This document shows, piece after piece, positions 45,410 to 51,800 of a DNA stretch of 51,800 nt; within the stretch, counting starts at the first letter, position 1; each line of letters starts with the position of its first letter. The stretch covers positions 1-51,800 of the forward strand of contig JAUNKY010000013.1 in the NCBI GenBank assembly GCA_030532515.1, read 5' to 3'. The DNA is from Actinomycetaceae bacterium (GTDB taxonomy: Bacteria > Actinomycetota > Actinomycetes > Actinomycetales > Actinomycetaceae). Made by a program: the position numbers and the translations under genes. A model generated the notes under the pieces. It was not told the origin of the DNA. It did no database searches and saw only the letters and a program-made list of their open reading frames with translations.

Positions 45410-46048
45410 GTGAGCAATATTGACGAGGAGTTCCAGAGAATTATCTCTGGCATGTCCCCTGACCAACTGCCAGAACCCGAACCGGCAGAAGCCTTACTTG
45501 CGGACCTAGACGACCTAAATCCGTCCCTGGAACTAAACCAACTAGACGCCCTGGACTTACCTGAAGATGAAAGCCTCCACCTAGAAAACGGTTCCCAAAC
45601 GGTAGGCTTCGTCTTAGCTCCTTTCGTCAGCGCCCCGCAAATTGCGCAAATCCTGGGAGTTTACGGAATTGAACGCTGGGTGGTGCAACTAGACGGGCAA
45701 GTAGCCATCTGGTGCGACTTGGAACCAGAAGATAACGCCAGCGTCGAACGCCTCTTAGGTGATGAGCGCCCGCTTCCCGAAGAATGCGATGCCTTTGCCA
45801 GAGTGCTCTCAAGACTTAGCCCCCTGGGGGTAATTGCCGTAGTCTCAAACCTCACCGAAGAAGATGGGGAAATTAACGGAGACGTACGTGCCCGCCGCTA
45901 CGTAAAAGGCGAAGCGGAAGACATTATCTCTGCGGGGCTCTTGCTGGCCGGCTTAGAACTTAAAGTCGAAGACCTACTGCTGGGAAGAACCCAGCCCGCC
46001 GATTACGAAGATTCTGTAAAAGCCTTCAAAAACCCTAAAGCCAAGTAG
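45410..46048 (+). CDS. Acidic hypothetical protein upstream of the SseB-like gene
   Basis: 212 residues starting at GTG 45410 behind GAAAGGACCCCCA (an earlier TTG frame at 45380 would overlap the ribosome site). The first 70 residues are very acidic and Pro/Leu-rich; the rest looks like a compact alpha/beta domain (TVGFVLAPFVSAPQIAQILG, PLGVIAVVSNLTEEDGE). I do not recognise a family. It probably forms an operon with the next gene, nine bases away. Confidence 0.8.
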   Translation: MSNIDEEFQRIISGMSPDQLPEPEPAEALLADLDDLNPSLELNQLDALDLPEDESLHLENGSQTVGFVLAPFVSAPQIAQILGVYGIERWVVQLDGQVAIWCDLEPEDNASVERLLGDERPLPEECDAFARVLSRLSPLGVIAVVSNLTEEDGEINGDVRARRYVKGEAEDIISAGLLLAGLELKVEDLLLGRTQPADYEDSVKAFKNPKAK

Positions 46049-46057
46049 GGAAGAACC

Positions 46058-46786
46058 ATGTCTGAACACAACTTCGCCTCATTACAAGCGCGTTTAGAAC
46101 GCAAAGTAGACACTACCGATCACGGGCAGGCTATGCCCCGGACCATCGCGGCGCTATTTGAAACTGACCCCATTCAAAGACTAGAAAAGCTAGTTACCGC
46201 CCTTGAGACAGAACGCGTCTTAGCTCCCGCTATTGTGGTCGAAGGGGAGGACTGTCAAGGGAAAACCACACAGTTAGAAACAGCTACCGGCACGGTAACT
46301 ATCGCTTTCACCGACGCGGAAGCCCTGCGCCACTTTAACCCCACCGCTCGCCCCATCCCCGTAAGCGGACGCCAACAGGCGCTTTTAGCAATGGCAGAAA
46401 CCGGTGGGCGCCTGCTTCTTAACCCCATCCTAGAAAACGGCGAACTGGTTGCAGATTCAGGCTTCCGCCTGCCCCGTCCCGCAGTGCAAGCTTTGGCTCA
46501 TGGAGATAGTTGGCTTCCGGGCTGGCGAGACACTGATTTGCAGCAACAACTGCAGCAGAAAGCCGAATCTCTCAACCCGCAGTTGCAGCCACTGATCACC
46601 GTGCTGGCCGATACTGACCCAACTTTGAAAGTACTAATTGAGTTTTTCGTGCCCGCAGGCGTCAGTGGCTTTGAGATTAAAACTGAGCTGCAGAAAATCC
46701 ACCAGGAACTTTCCGCCGTGGAACGTCTGCAAACAGCCGCAGAGCGCATTGAGTTCATTCCTCTATTGTTAGGAACTGGGCGGTAA
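46058..46786 (+). CDS. SseB-like domain protein
   Basis: 242 residues. The central part (about 75-140) shows features of the SseB N-terminal domain: TVTIAFTDAEALRHFNP, then a helix and GGRLLLNPILENGELV. A C-terminal region (about 170-242) is helical and Gln/Glu-rich. Proteins of this type are often found before infC in actinobacteria as far as I recall. Biochemical role unknown. Confidence 0.72.
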   Translation: MSEHNFASLQARLERKVDTTDHGQAMPRTIAALFETDPIQRLEKLVTALETERVLAPAIVVEGEDCQGKTTQLETATGTVTIAFTDAEALRHFNPTARPIPVSGRQQALLAMAETGGRLLLNPILENGELVADSGFRLPRPAVQALAHGDSWLPGWRDTDLQQQLQQKAESLNPQLQPLITVLADTDPTLKVLIEFFVPAGVSGFEIKTELQKIHQELSAVERLQTAAERIEFIPLLLGTGR

Positions 46787-46886
46787 CTATTAGCTACGTG
46801 GGCGCAGTCAGGCGGCGCTACCTCTCATGTGGTTGACTTCACGTCAGCGTAGCTACGCAAATTAGCGTAAATGCGCGTAAAGCTGG

Positions 46887-47152
46887 TATATTTAAATACG
46901 AATGTTCGGGCTTCACGTCCGACAATGTGAAAATCAAAAAGATTTTTACCGATAGCAAGCGGAGAAATCCCACCTTGGATTCCGACCCTTCAGCGAAGGG
47001 GACCTCAAACTGAGGGGCTGAAAAGCTAAACGGGAATCGGGTTCATAAGTGCCCCTCAATAGAGAGGGTACCTGTGTTTTGTGGACCTTCGCATGCTTTA
47101 GATGCGGAGGTCTTCTTCGTGTCTAACACCTTACGAGAGTTAGGAGCAGCTC
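46887..47152 (+). promoter_or_regulatory. Long structured leader of infC-rpmI-rplT
   Basis: The 366 bases between the SseB-like gene and infC hold no full gene. A candidate -10 TATATT is at 46887-46892. Downstream hairpins: CCCTTC/GAAGGG near 46986, CCTCA/TGAGG near 47003, CCCTC/GAGGG near 47053, and the attenuator at 47084. GATTCC (46978) can pair with GGAATC (47033) to close a multibranch structure. A 17-codon frame begins at ATG 46902, almost at the predicted start point. TAGCTACG (46791) and CGTAGCTA (46849) form an inverted pair upstream. Confidence 0.6.
47084..47112 (+). terminator. Attenuator-like hairpin before infC
   Basis: GACCTTCGCAT (47084-47094) pairs with ATGCGGAGGTC (47102-47112), 11 bp with one G-U, followed by TTCTTCGTGT. 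It resembles a weak intrinsic terminator 40 bases before the infC start and could be controlled by the upstream leader. Confidence 0.55.
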
Positions 47153-47794
47153 ATCAACGAGCCTCGGGTAAATGAACGTATCCGCGTCCCAGAAGTCCGC
47201 CTAGTCGGACCAGAAGGGGAGCAGGTAGGGGTAGTTCGCGTAGAAGACGCACTACGTCTTGCTGAAGAAGCCGGCCTGGACCTGGTAGAAGTTGCGGCCG
47301 ATGCCCGCCCACCAGTAGCTAAGCTGATGGACTACGGAAAGTTCAAGTATGAAGCAGCCCAGAAGGCCCGTGATGCGCGTCGTAACCAGGCGAACACGGT
47401 CCTGAAGGAAATCCGTTTCCGTCTGAAGATCGACGACCATGACTACGCTACCAAGAAGGGACACGTTGAACGGTTCCTCAGCGGCGGCGACAAAGTAAAG
47501 GTCATGATCATGTTCCGCGGACGTGAACAGTCCCGCCCAGAAATGGGTATTCGCCTGTTACAGCGTCTGGCAGAAGATGTTGCCGAACTGGCCACGGTTG
47601 AATCCCAACCACGCCAAGACGGACGCAACATGGTGATGGTGCTAGCACCAACTCGTAAGAAGTCAGATGCGAAGAATGAACAGCGCAAACGTCGTGAAGC
47701 TGAACGGGCTGCAAAGCGCGACCGTAAGGCCGAAAGATCAGCAAAAGAAGGTCGCGGCAAGGCTGACGAAGCTGAGCTGGCCTCAGATTTCTGA
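47153..47794 (+). CDS. infC: Translation initiation factor IF-3 with AUC start
   Basis: The conserved IF-3 N-domain is encoded upstream of the first [22 protein letters not shown], then [20 protein letters not shown]. An in-frame TAG at 47141 limits the start to 47144-47180, where no ATG, GTG or TTG occurs. ATC at 47153 follows AGGAG by six bases and is the only sensible start. The 213-residue product has [20 protein letters not shown], the C-domain with [15 protein letters not shown], and a basic tail. AUU/AUC starts in infC permit IF-3 autoregulation in E. coli. An ATG at 47327 would lose the N-domain. Confidence 0.93.
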   Translation: MNEPRVNERIRVPEVRLVGPEGEQVGVVRVEDALRLAEEAGLDLVEVAADARPPVAKLMDYGKFKYEAAQKARDARRNQANTVLKEIRFRLKIDDHDYATKKGHVERFLSGGDKVKVMIMFRGREQSRPEMGIRLLQRLAEDVAELATVESQPRQDGRNMVMVLAPTRKKSDAKNEQRKRREAERAAKRDRKAERSAKEGRGKADEAELASDF

Positions 47795-47819
47795 TTGAAG
47801 ATTGAATAGAGGATAAACA

Positions 47820-48014
47820 ATGCCTAAGAACAAGACGCACTCTGGTGCTAAGAAGCGTTTCCGCGTAACCGGAAGCGGCAAGCTGATGCGCGAAACCGCA
47901 AACAAGCGCCACCTGCTGGAAGCAAAGTCTTCCGTACGTACCCGTCGCCTTTCCCGCGACCAGGCTGTGGCACCAGCTGACCAGAAGAACGTTCGTCGCC
48001 TGCTGGGTCTGTGA
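47820..48014 (+). CDS. rpmI: 50S ribosomal protein L35
   Basis: 64 residues, very basic, matching L35 throughout: [20 protein letters not shown] at the start and [20 protein letters not shown] at the end. GAGGATAAACA precedes the ATG. Second gene of the infC operon. Confidence 0.98.
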   Translation: MPKNKTHSGAKKRFRVTGSGKLMRETANKRHLLEAKSSVRTRRLSRDQAVAPADQKNVRRLLGL

Positions 48015-48043
48015 TCCACGGGAATATAGAGGAGATTTAAAGA

Positions 48044-48424
48044 ATGGCACGTGTTAAGCGGGCGGTTAACGCCCAGAAGAAGCGTCGCGTTGTTTTGGAA
48101 CGCGCATCCGGTTACCGTGGTCAGCGTTCCCGCCTTTACCGTAAGGCAAAGGAACAGGTCACTCACTCAATGGTTTACTCTTACCGTGACCGCCGCGCCC
48201 GCAAGCGCGAAATGCGCAAGCTGTGGATCCAGCGTATCAACGCTGCAGTTCGCGAAAACGGTATGACCTACAACCGCTTCATCCAGGGTCTGGCTCTGGC
48301 TGGCATCGAAGTTGACCGTCGTATGCTGTCCGAACTGGCTGTATCCGATCCTGCTGCAATCACCGCTTTGGTTGAAGCTGCACGCAAGGCTCTGCCAGCA
48401 GACGTAAACGCACCAAAGAACTGA
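48044..48424 (+). CDS. rplT: 50S ribosomal protein L20
   Basis: 126 residues, matching L20: [20 protein letters not shown], then [17 protein letters not shown] and [35 protein letters not shown] precedes the ATG. Third gene of the operon; L20 is a feedback regulator of this operon in several bacteria. Confidence 0.98.
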   Translation: MARVKRAVNAQKKRRVVLERASGYRGQRSRLYRKAKEQVTHSMVYSYRDRRARKREMRKLWIQRINAAVRENGMTYNRFIQGLALAGIEVDRRMLSELAVSDPAAITALVEAARKALPADVNAPKN

Positions 48425-48431
48425 AAATAAG

Positions 48432-49280
48432 ATGTCGGCTGAAAATCAGCCACGTCAGCACCGCCCGGCCATACTGAGCAACCCAAACGCGGATCGCATC
48501 CGCGAAGTTGCCGCCCTGGCCGGGCGTTCTGCACGTCGGCGAAGTGGCAGAGTATTAGTAGAAGGCCCCCAGGCAGTCCGTGAAGCCCTGCGCTTTTGCG
48601 GTAAAGACCTGCTGGATGTCTACATTTCCGAATCCTACTGGGAGCGCGACCCACAGCTTGTTACCGAAGCTAAAGCCGCCACCAAATGGGTACATAAAGT
48701 AACTGACGAAGTAAGCAAGGCTATCTCTGGCGACTCCCAGGGAATCGCTGCGGTAGTTAAAGACTTCCGCACCGATGGGCTTCCAAAAGTGGATTGGTCG
48801 TTCATCGTCGTCCTTGCCCAAACTCAAGATCCCGGCAATGCCGGTACCATGATCCGCATCGCTGATGCAGCCGGTGCAGACGCGGTTTTCATCTGTTCCG
48901 GTTCCGTAGACGTCACCTCTCCAAAGGTAGTTCGCTCTTCCGCCGGTTCAGTCTTCCACCTCCCTTCGATTGTGAACGTAGGGCTACCCGAAGTACTGGA
49001 ATGGGCTCGCGCCCGCGGCATGCAACTACTGGCAGCAGACGGAAACGGCTCACTCGACCTATTCGACGCAGCAGACTGCATGGCAGAGGTAGATTTAGCA
49101 GAACCTACCGCCTGGGTCTTTGGAAATGAAGCCCACGGTTTTGCCCAAATCGACACCTCCGAAATTGAACATTTCGTTTCCATTCCACTTGGCGGGCACG
49201 CAGAATCCCTAAACGTGTCTGCCGCCGCCGCGGTGTGCCTCTTTGCGTCAGCAAAAGCCCGCCGCTTCCAAAACCTCTAG
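48432..49280 (+). CDS. TrmH/SpoU-family RNA 2'-O-methyltransferase
   Basis: 282 residues of the SPOUT superfamily: a substrate-binding N-domain (RSGRVLVEGPQAVREAL), motif 1 QDPGNAGTMIRIADAAGADA, motif 2 AWVFGNEAHGF and motif 3 VSIPLGGHAESLNVSAAAAV, which form the trefoil-knot SAM site. It methylates ribose 2'-O of rRNA or tRNA; the target is unknown. It follows rplT by seven bases, so it probably belongs to the infC operon. Confidence 0.93.
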   Translation: MSAENQPRQHRPAILSNPNADRIREVAALAGRSARRRSGRVLVEGPQAVREALRFCGKDLLDVYISESYWERDPQLVTEAKAATKWVHKVTDEVSKAISGDSQGIAAVVKDFRTDGLPKVDWSFIVVLAQTQDPGNAGTMIRIADAAGADAVFICSGSVDVTSPKVVRSSAGSVFHLPSIVNVGLPEVLEWARARGMQLLAADGNGSLDLFDAADCMAEVDLAEPTAWVFGNEAHGFAQIDTSEIEHFVSIPLGGHAESLNVSAAAAVCLFASAKARRFQNL

Positions 49281-49295
49281 AAAGTTAGGAACCAG

Positions 49296-50240
49296 ATGGG
49301 GGAAGACCAACTGATCGCGCAGATGCGCGCCCTCTTACCAGTTGGCGAACGCACTTTAGTGTGGTCCGGCGATGACTGCGCAGAAGTAGCCACCCCCTCT
49401 GGTTCCTTTCTTATCTCTACTGACGTACTGGTAGAAAACGTCCATTTTCGCCTGGACTGGTCTAACGCCTTTGAAATCGGCCAGCGCGCCGCCGCGCAGA
49501 ACTTAGCTGACATCATGGCCCAAGGCGGCGTACCCACCGCCCTCGTAGTATCTCTAGTAATCCCACCGCATGTGGAGGCCGACTGGCTCACCGACCTGGT
49601 AGCGGGATTCGCTGCCCGCGTTAAAGAAACTTCCGCCGGGGTAGTCGGCGGGGACATTTCTAAGGGCCAGCAACTGGTAATCGCCGTAACCGTGTGTGGA
49701 GAAACCGTTACGAAAAAACTACCTGGCTCTGTAACCCGCGGCGGAGCTCGCCCCAAAGACCGCATCGCCGTAGCAGGCACGCTAGGCTATTCGTACGCCG
49801 GTTATCTGCTGCTACAAGCGGGCTTACAAGCACCGCAGTGGGAACCCTACATCAGTATTTTCAAAGCCCCGCAGCCTCCTCTAACTGCCGGTCCGGCAGC
49901 CGCCTTAGCGGGAGCCACCGCCATGTTAGACATCTCTGATGGGCTGTCCACAGACGCAGCGCGCCTAGCGAAAGCCTCTAACGCAAAATTCGTCCTTTCA
50001 AAGGAAGCCTTACAGCGTTTTGCCGAGCAACTGGAACCAGCGGCCAACGCACTTAGAAAACCTGCTTTGGAAATGGTCCTTTCTGGCGGTGAAGACCATG
50101 CGCTTTTGGCCTGTTTCCCGCCAGAAGTTGCCTTACCCACAGGCTTCGTACAAATCGGTCAGGTAGAGCCGGGACCAGCAGAAGTCTGGTTAGACGAAGA
50201 CAAACTAGCCGCTTCAGGCTGGGACCACTTTGGCCGTTAA
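49296..50240 (+). CDS. thiL: Thiamine-monophosphate kinase
   Basis: 314 residues of the PurM/ThiL fold: GDDCAEVATPSGSFLISTDV near 30, AAQNLADIMAQGGVPTALVV near 65, VVGGDISKGQ near 117 and the C-terminal MLDISDGLSTDAARLA near 210. It makes thiamine diphosphate. TTAGGAACCAG precedes the ATG. Its last codons fall in the tandem repeat at 50223. Confidence 0.94.
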   Translation: MGEDQLIAQMRALLPVGERTLVWSGDDCAEVATPSGSFLISTDVLVENVHFRLDWSNAFEIGQRAAAQNLADIMAQGGVPTALVVSLVIPPHVEADWLTDLVAGFAARVKETSAGVVGGDISKGQQLVIAVTVCGETVTKKLPGSVTRGGARPKDRIAVAGTLGYSYAGYLLLQAGLQAPQWEPYISIFKAPQPPLTAGPAAALAGATAMLDISDGLSTDAARLAKASNAKFVLSKEALQRFAEQLEPAANALRKPALEMVLSGGEDHALLACFPPEVALPTGFVQIGQVEPGPAEVWLDEDKLAASGWDHFGR

Positions 50241-50314
50241 ATCGCGACCACTTTGGCCGTGAAAATGGGATTACTGTGCCCGTTAAATTGCGGATATTTC
50301 TCCCGTTAAATACT
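50223..50314. repeat. Four imperfect 23-bp tandem repeats between thiL and hexD
   Basis: Units start at 50223, 50246, 50269 and 50292. The first two share their first 15 bases (GACCACTTTGGCCGT); units 1, 3 and 4 share CCCGTTAAAT or GCCGTTAAAT at the same offset. The TAA of thiL (50238-50240) lies in unit 1 and the stop of hexD (50306-50308, minus strand) in unit 4, so the repeat has spread across the ends of both genes. Confidence 0.75.
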
Positions 50315-51085
50315 GAACTCTACCGCCAGTTGCAAGGAATCTCCGGGAACTAACGCAACCTCAGGGTTACGGTAAAGCTGTTCTACACACACAAAATCTA
50401 AGGCCTCAGAATTTGGCAGATCCGCCATTCCCGGGTGCTCTCCGGGATTCCACACCACCGTGTGGGTAAACCCACTGGGGCGGATCCGCACCTGGTTCAA
50501 GTAGGCTTCGGGGGCGCCCTCGTAAACTCTATTTACGGGAACGGGAACCGGCGTTAAATCTGTATCTGTATACGCTGTAACCGGCTCTGTGGGCACGTAA
50601 TCCACGTACGCGCCGGTGATGCCCCGCAACTGCGCAGTAGGTGCTTTAGTTGCGAAGTAACCGTGCAATCCCAGCTCAACCGGAGCCGGCGCTTGCCCAG
50701 CATTCGTAATCTCAGCAGTAATCTGGAAGCTATGCGACAACAGCTTAAACGTAAGCGTAAGTGAACCGGCTAAAATAAAAGGCTCCGCGGTGGGGTAGGT
50801 ACTGCTATCGAAACTAAACTTAAAGACCGCCGTATCGGCTGTGGCACTAAGCAGCTCCCACGCGTGGTTGCGGGCAAACCCGTGGAATGGCTGCGCTGCC
50901 GCGCCAAACCAAGGGAAACACACCGGAATCCCCCCGCGCAGGGGAGCACCCGCCGCGTGATCAGCCAAACTCGAGAGGAAAAGCTGCTCTGTACCAGCTA
51001 CTTTCCAAGAGAAAACCTGGGCGCCGAAATGGTTGATGGCTAGGCTGGCGTCCTGGCAGGTTAGAGTCGTGATCTGCGCGGTCAT
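50306..51085 (-). CDS. D-hexose-6-phosphate mutarotase (YeaD-like aldose 1-epimerase)
   Basis: 259 residues with the family blocks GGIPVCFPWFG near 52, HGFARNHAWEL near 69 (active-site His), VELGLHGYFA near 143 and a C-terminal EALDFVCVEQL. It interconverts anomers of glucose-6-phosphate or a related sugar. GAAGGAGCCCCC precedes the ATG. It is convergent with thiL. Confidence 0.9.
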   Translation of the reverse strand: MTAQITTLTCQDASLAINHFGAQVFSWKVAGTEQLFLSSLADHAAGAPLRGGIPVCFPWFGAAAQPFHGFARNHAWELLSATADTAVFKFSFDSSTYPTAEPFILAGSLTLTFKLLSHSFQITAEITNAGQAPAPVELGLHGYFATKAPTAQLRGITGAYVDYVPTEPVTAYTDTDLTPVPVPVNRVYEGAPEAYLNQVRIRPSGFTHTVVWNPGEHPGMADLPNSEALDFVCVEQLYRNPEVALVPGDSLQLAVEFSI

Positions 51086-51113
51086 GGGGGCTCCTTCTGT
51101 AATGGGATCATTC

Positions 51114-51141
51114 TTAGTTTAGTGCAGCTGGCTTCTAAAAT
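51114..51141 (+). promoter_or_regulatory. Candidate promoter of ogt
   Basis: TTAGTT (51114-51119), 16-base spacer and TAAAAT (51136-51141) precede the ribosome site TAGGAGAAACC. It is divergent from hexD, whose own promoter must lie in the same 90 bases. Confidence 0.45.
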
Positions 51142-51175
51142 GAGAGAATACCAGTAAACCAAGTAGGAGAAACCT

Positions 51176-51670
51176 ATGCGCTACAAAACTACCTACCAGT
51201 CGCCAGTGGGCACTTTGCATTTAGCTGCTGATGAACAGGCTTTGACGGGAATTTGGTATCAAGGGTCCGCGCATTTTTGTGCTGGTTTAGATCCGGATGC
51301 CCAGGAATATTCTTCGCAGATCTTTGCGGATACGGCTGCTTGGTTGGACGCGTATTTTGCGCGTGAAGCGCTTCCGCAGATGCCTCCGCTGCGGTTGATT
51401 GGTAGTGAGTTCCAGCTACAGGTGTGGGCACTTTTGCAAGAGATCCCCTATGGGCAGTCCGTCACTTACGGCGAGTTAGCGAAGGAAGTGGCTTGTATCC
51501 GCGGGATGGAAAAGATGTCCGCGCAGGCTGTGGGTGGGGCAGTGGGACGCAACCGGATTTCGATCCTAGTTCCCTGCCACCGAGTAGTAGGTGCCCAAGG
51601 GAAGTTGACCGGATATGCCGGGGGCATGGATCGCAAAGAGTTTCTCTTGGCACTAGAAGCTGGTAAGTAG
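51176..51670 (+). CDS. ogt: Methylated-DNA-[protein]-cysteine S-methyltransferase
   Basis: 164 residues: N-terminal Ogt-like domain and C-terminal DNA-binding domain with FQLQVWALLQEIPYGQSVTY, AVGGAVGRN and the acceptor cysteine Cys134 in VPCHRVVG, followed by TGYAGGMDRKEFLL. It repairs O6-alkylguanine by suicide transfer. The 12-residue stretch CIRGMEKMSAQA before AVGGAVG is slightly longer than usual. Confidence 0.95.
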   Translation: MRYKTTYQSPVGTLHLAADEQALTGIWYQGSAHFCAGLDPDAQEYSSQIFADTAAWLDAYFAREALPQMPPLRLIGSEFQLQVWALLQEIPYGQSVTYGELAKEVACIRGMEKMSAQAVGGAVGRNRISILVPCHRVVGAQGKLTGYAGGMDRKEFLLALEAGK

Positions 51671-51730
51671 CCCAAGCATCTGATTTCGCATATGAAAGTG
51701 GTTTCCCGTGCGAATTGAGAGTTGGGTGGG

Positions 51731-51755
51731 CGCCCTCGAGAATTTTCCGAGGGCG
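51731..51755. repeat. Hairpin with inverted CGAGGGCG pair after ogt
   Basis: CGCCCTCG (51731-51738) and CGAGGGCG (51748-51755) form an 8-bp stem around an AT-rich loop, 60 bases past the ogt stop. There is no U-run. It is the third inverted pair of this 8-mer; nothing coding is seen from 51671 to the window end. Confidence 0.65.
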
Positions 51756-51800
51756 GCGCACCGAACTTTCTTTGAAATCCGAAACTCGTATCAAAATGCC

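Noticed and set aside
46899-47152. T-box riboswitch or tRNA-like structure before infC
   Set aside because: No T-box sequence, no CCA end and no cloverleaf could be drawn; kept only as an unnamed structured leader.
47327-47794. infC starting at the first ATG
   Set aside because: It would remove the conserved IF-3 N-domain, which is encoded in frame upstream.
50223-50314. CRISPR-like array between thiL and hexD
   Set aside because: Units are contiguous with no spacers and diverge from each other.

Overview
The window is ordinary chromosomal core of an actinobacterium. The markers are a suf operon headed by a SufR-type repressor with a Rieske ferredoxin between sufD and sufC, a division and cell-wall (dcw) cluster without ftsA that runs into sepF, yggT and divIVA, a MraZ/RsmH pair with a structured RNA between them, actinobacterial-type TlyA and DnaE, and many tight ATGA/GTGA overlaps. 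Base composition looks close to 50-55% GC by eye, low for the phylum, and would suit Actinomycetaceae such as Varibaculum, Mobiluncus or Actinotignum. That genus-level placement is a guess.

Layout. (1) 1-6.5 kb, plus strand: TPR-HAD phosphatase (start lies outside the window), a small protein, tlyA, nadK, recN and a NUDIX hydrolase, nearly all touching or overlapping. (2) 6.5-13.8 kb: a 39-residue Cys-rich mini-protein on the minus strand, then sufR-sufB-sufD-Rieske-sufC and sufS-sufU-sufT, a complete SUF iron-sulfur assembly set. (3) 13.8-18.9 kb: a small membrane protein and hairpin repeats, then a minus-strand operon yhhQ-tgt-CPBP-CPBP coupling queuosine-precursor uptake and tRNA base exchange to two membrane proteases. 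A divergent promoter region separates it from an ABC-F gene. (4) 20.9-39.4 kb: mraZ-rsmH-ftsL-ftsI-murF-mraY-murD-ftsW-murG-murC-ftsQ-ftsZ-pgeF-sepF-yggT-divIVA-lspA-rluD-like. murE is missing from its usual place between ftsI and murF. (5) 39.4-46.8 kb: dnaE, a small S4 protein and a VanZ-like protein (minus strand), a DAACS-family symporter and two proteins of unknown function. (6) 46.8-49.3 kb: the infC-rpmI-rplT ribosomal operon with a long structured leader and a non-canonical AUC start for infC, followed by an rRNA methyltransferase. (7) 49.3-51.8 kb: thiL and hexD (convergent, with a 23-bp tandem repeat between them) and ogt.

No phage, insertion sequence, CRISPR array, tRNA or rRNA gene is visible. 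The most unusual signals are non-coding. An 8-mer CGAGGGCG (or its complement) occurs at least 22 times, about ten times chance, and forms inverted pairs after three genes, as DNA-uptake sequences do elsewhere. A 24-bp hairpin repeat occurs three times. Other points are a probable mraW-type RNA, a periodic MraZ operator, overlapping divergent promoters built on an 11-bp direct repeat, and the AUC-started infC.
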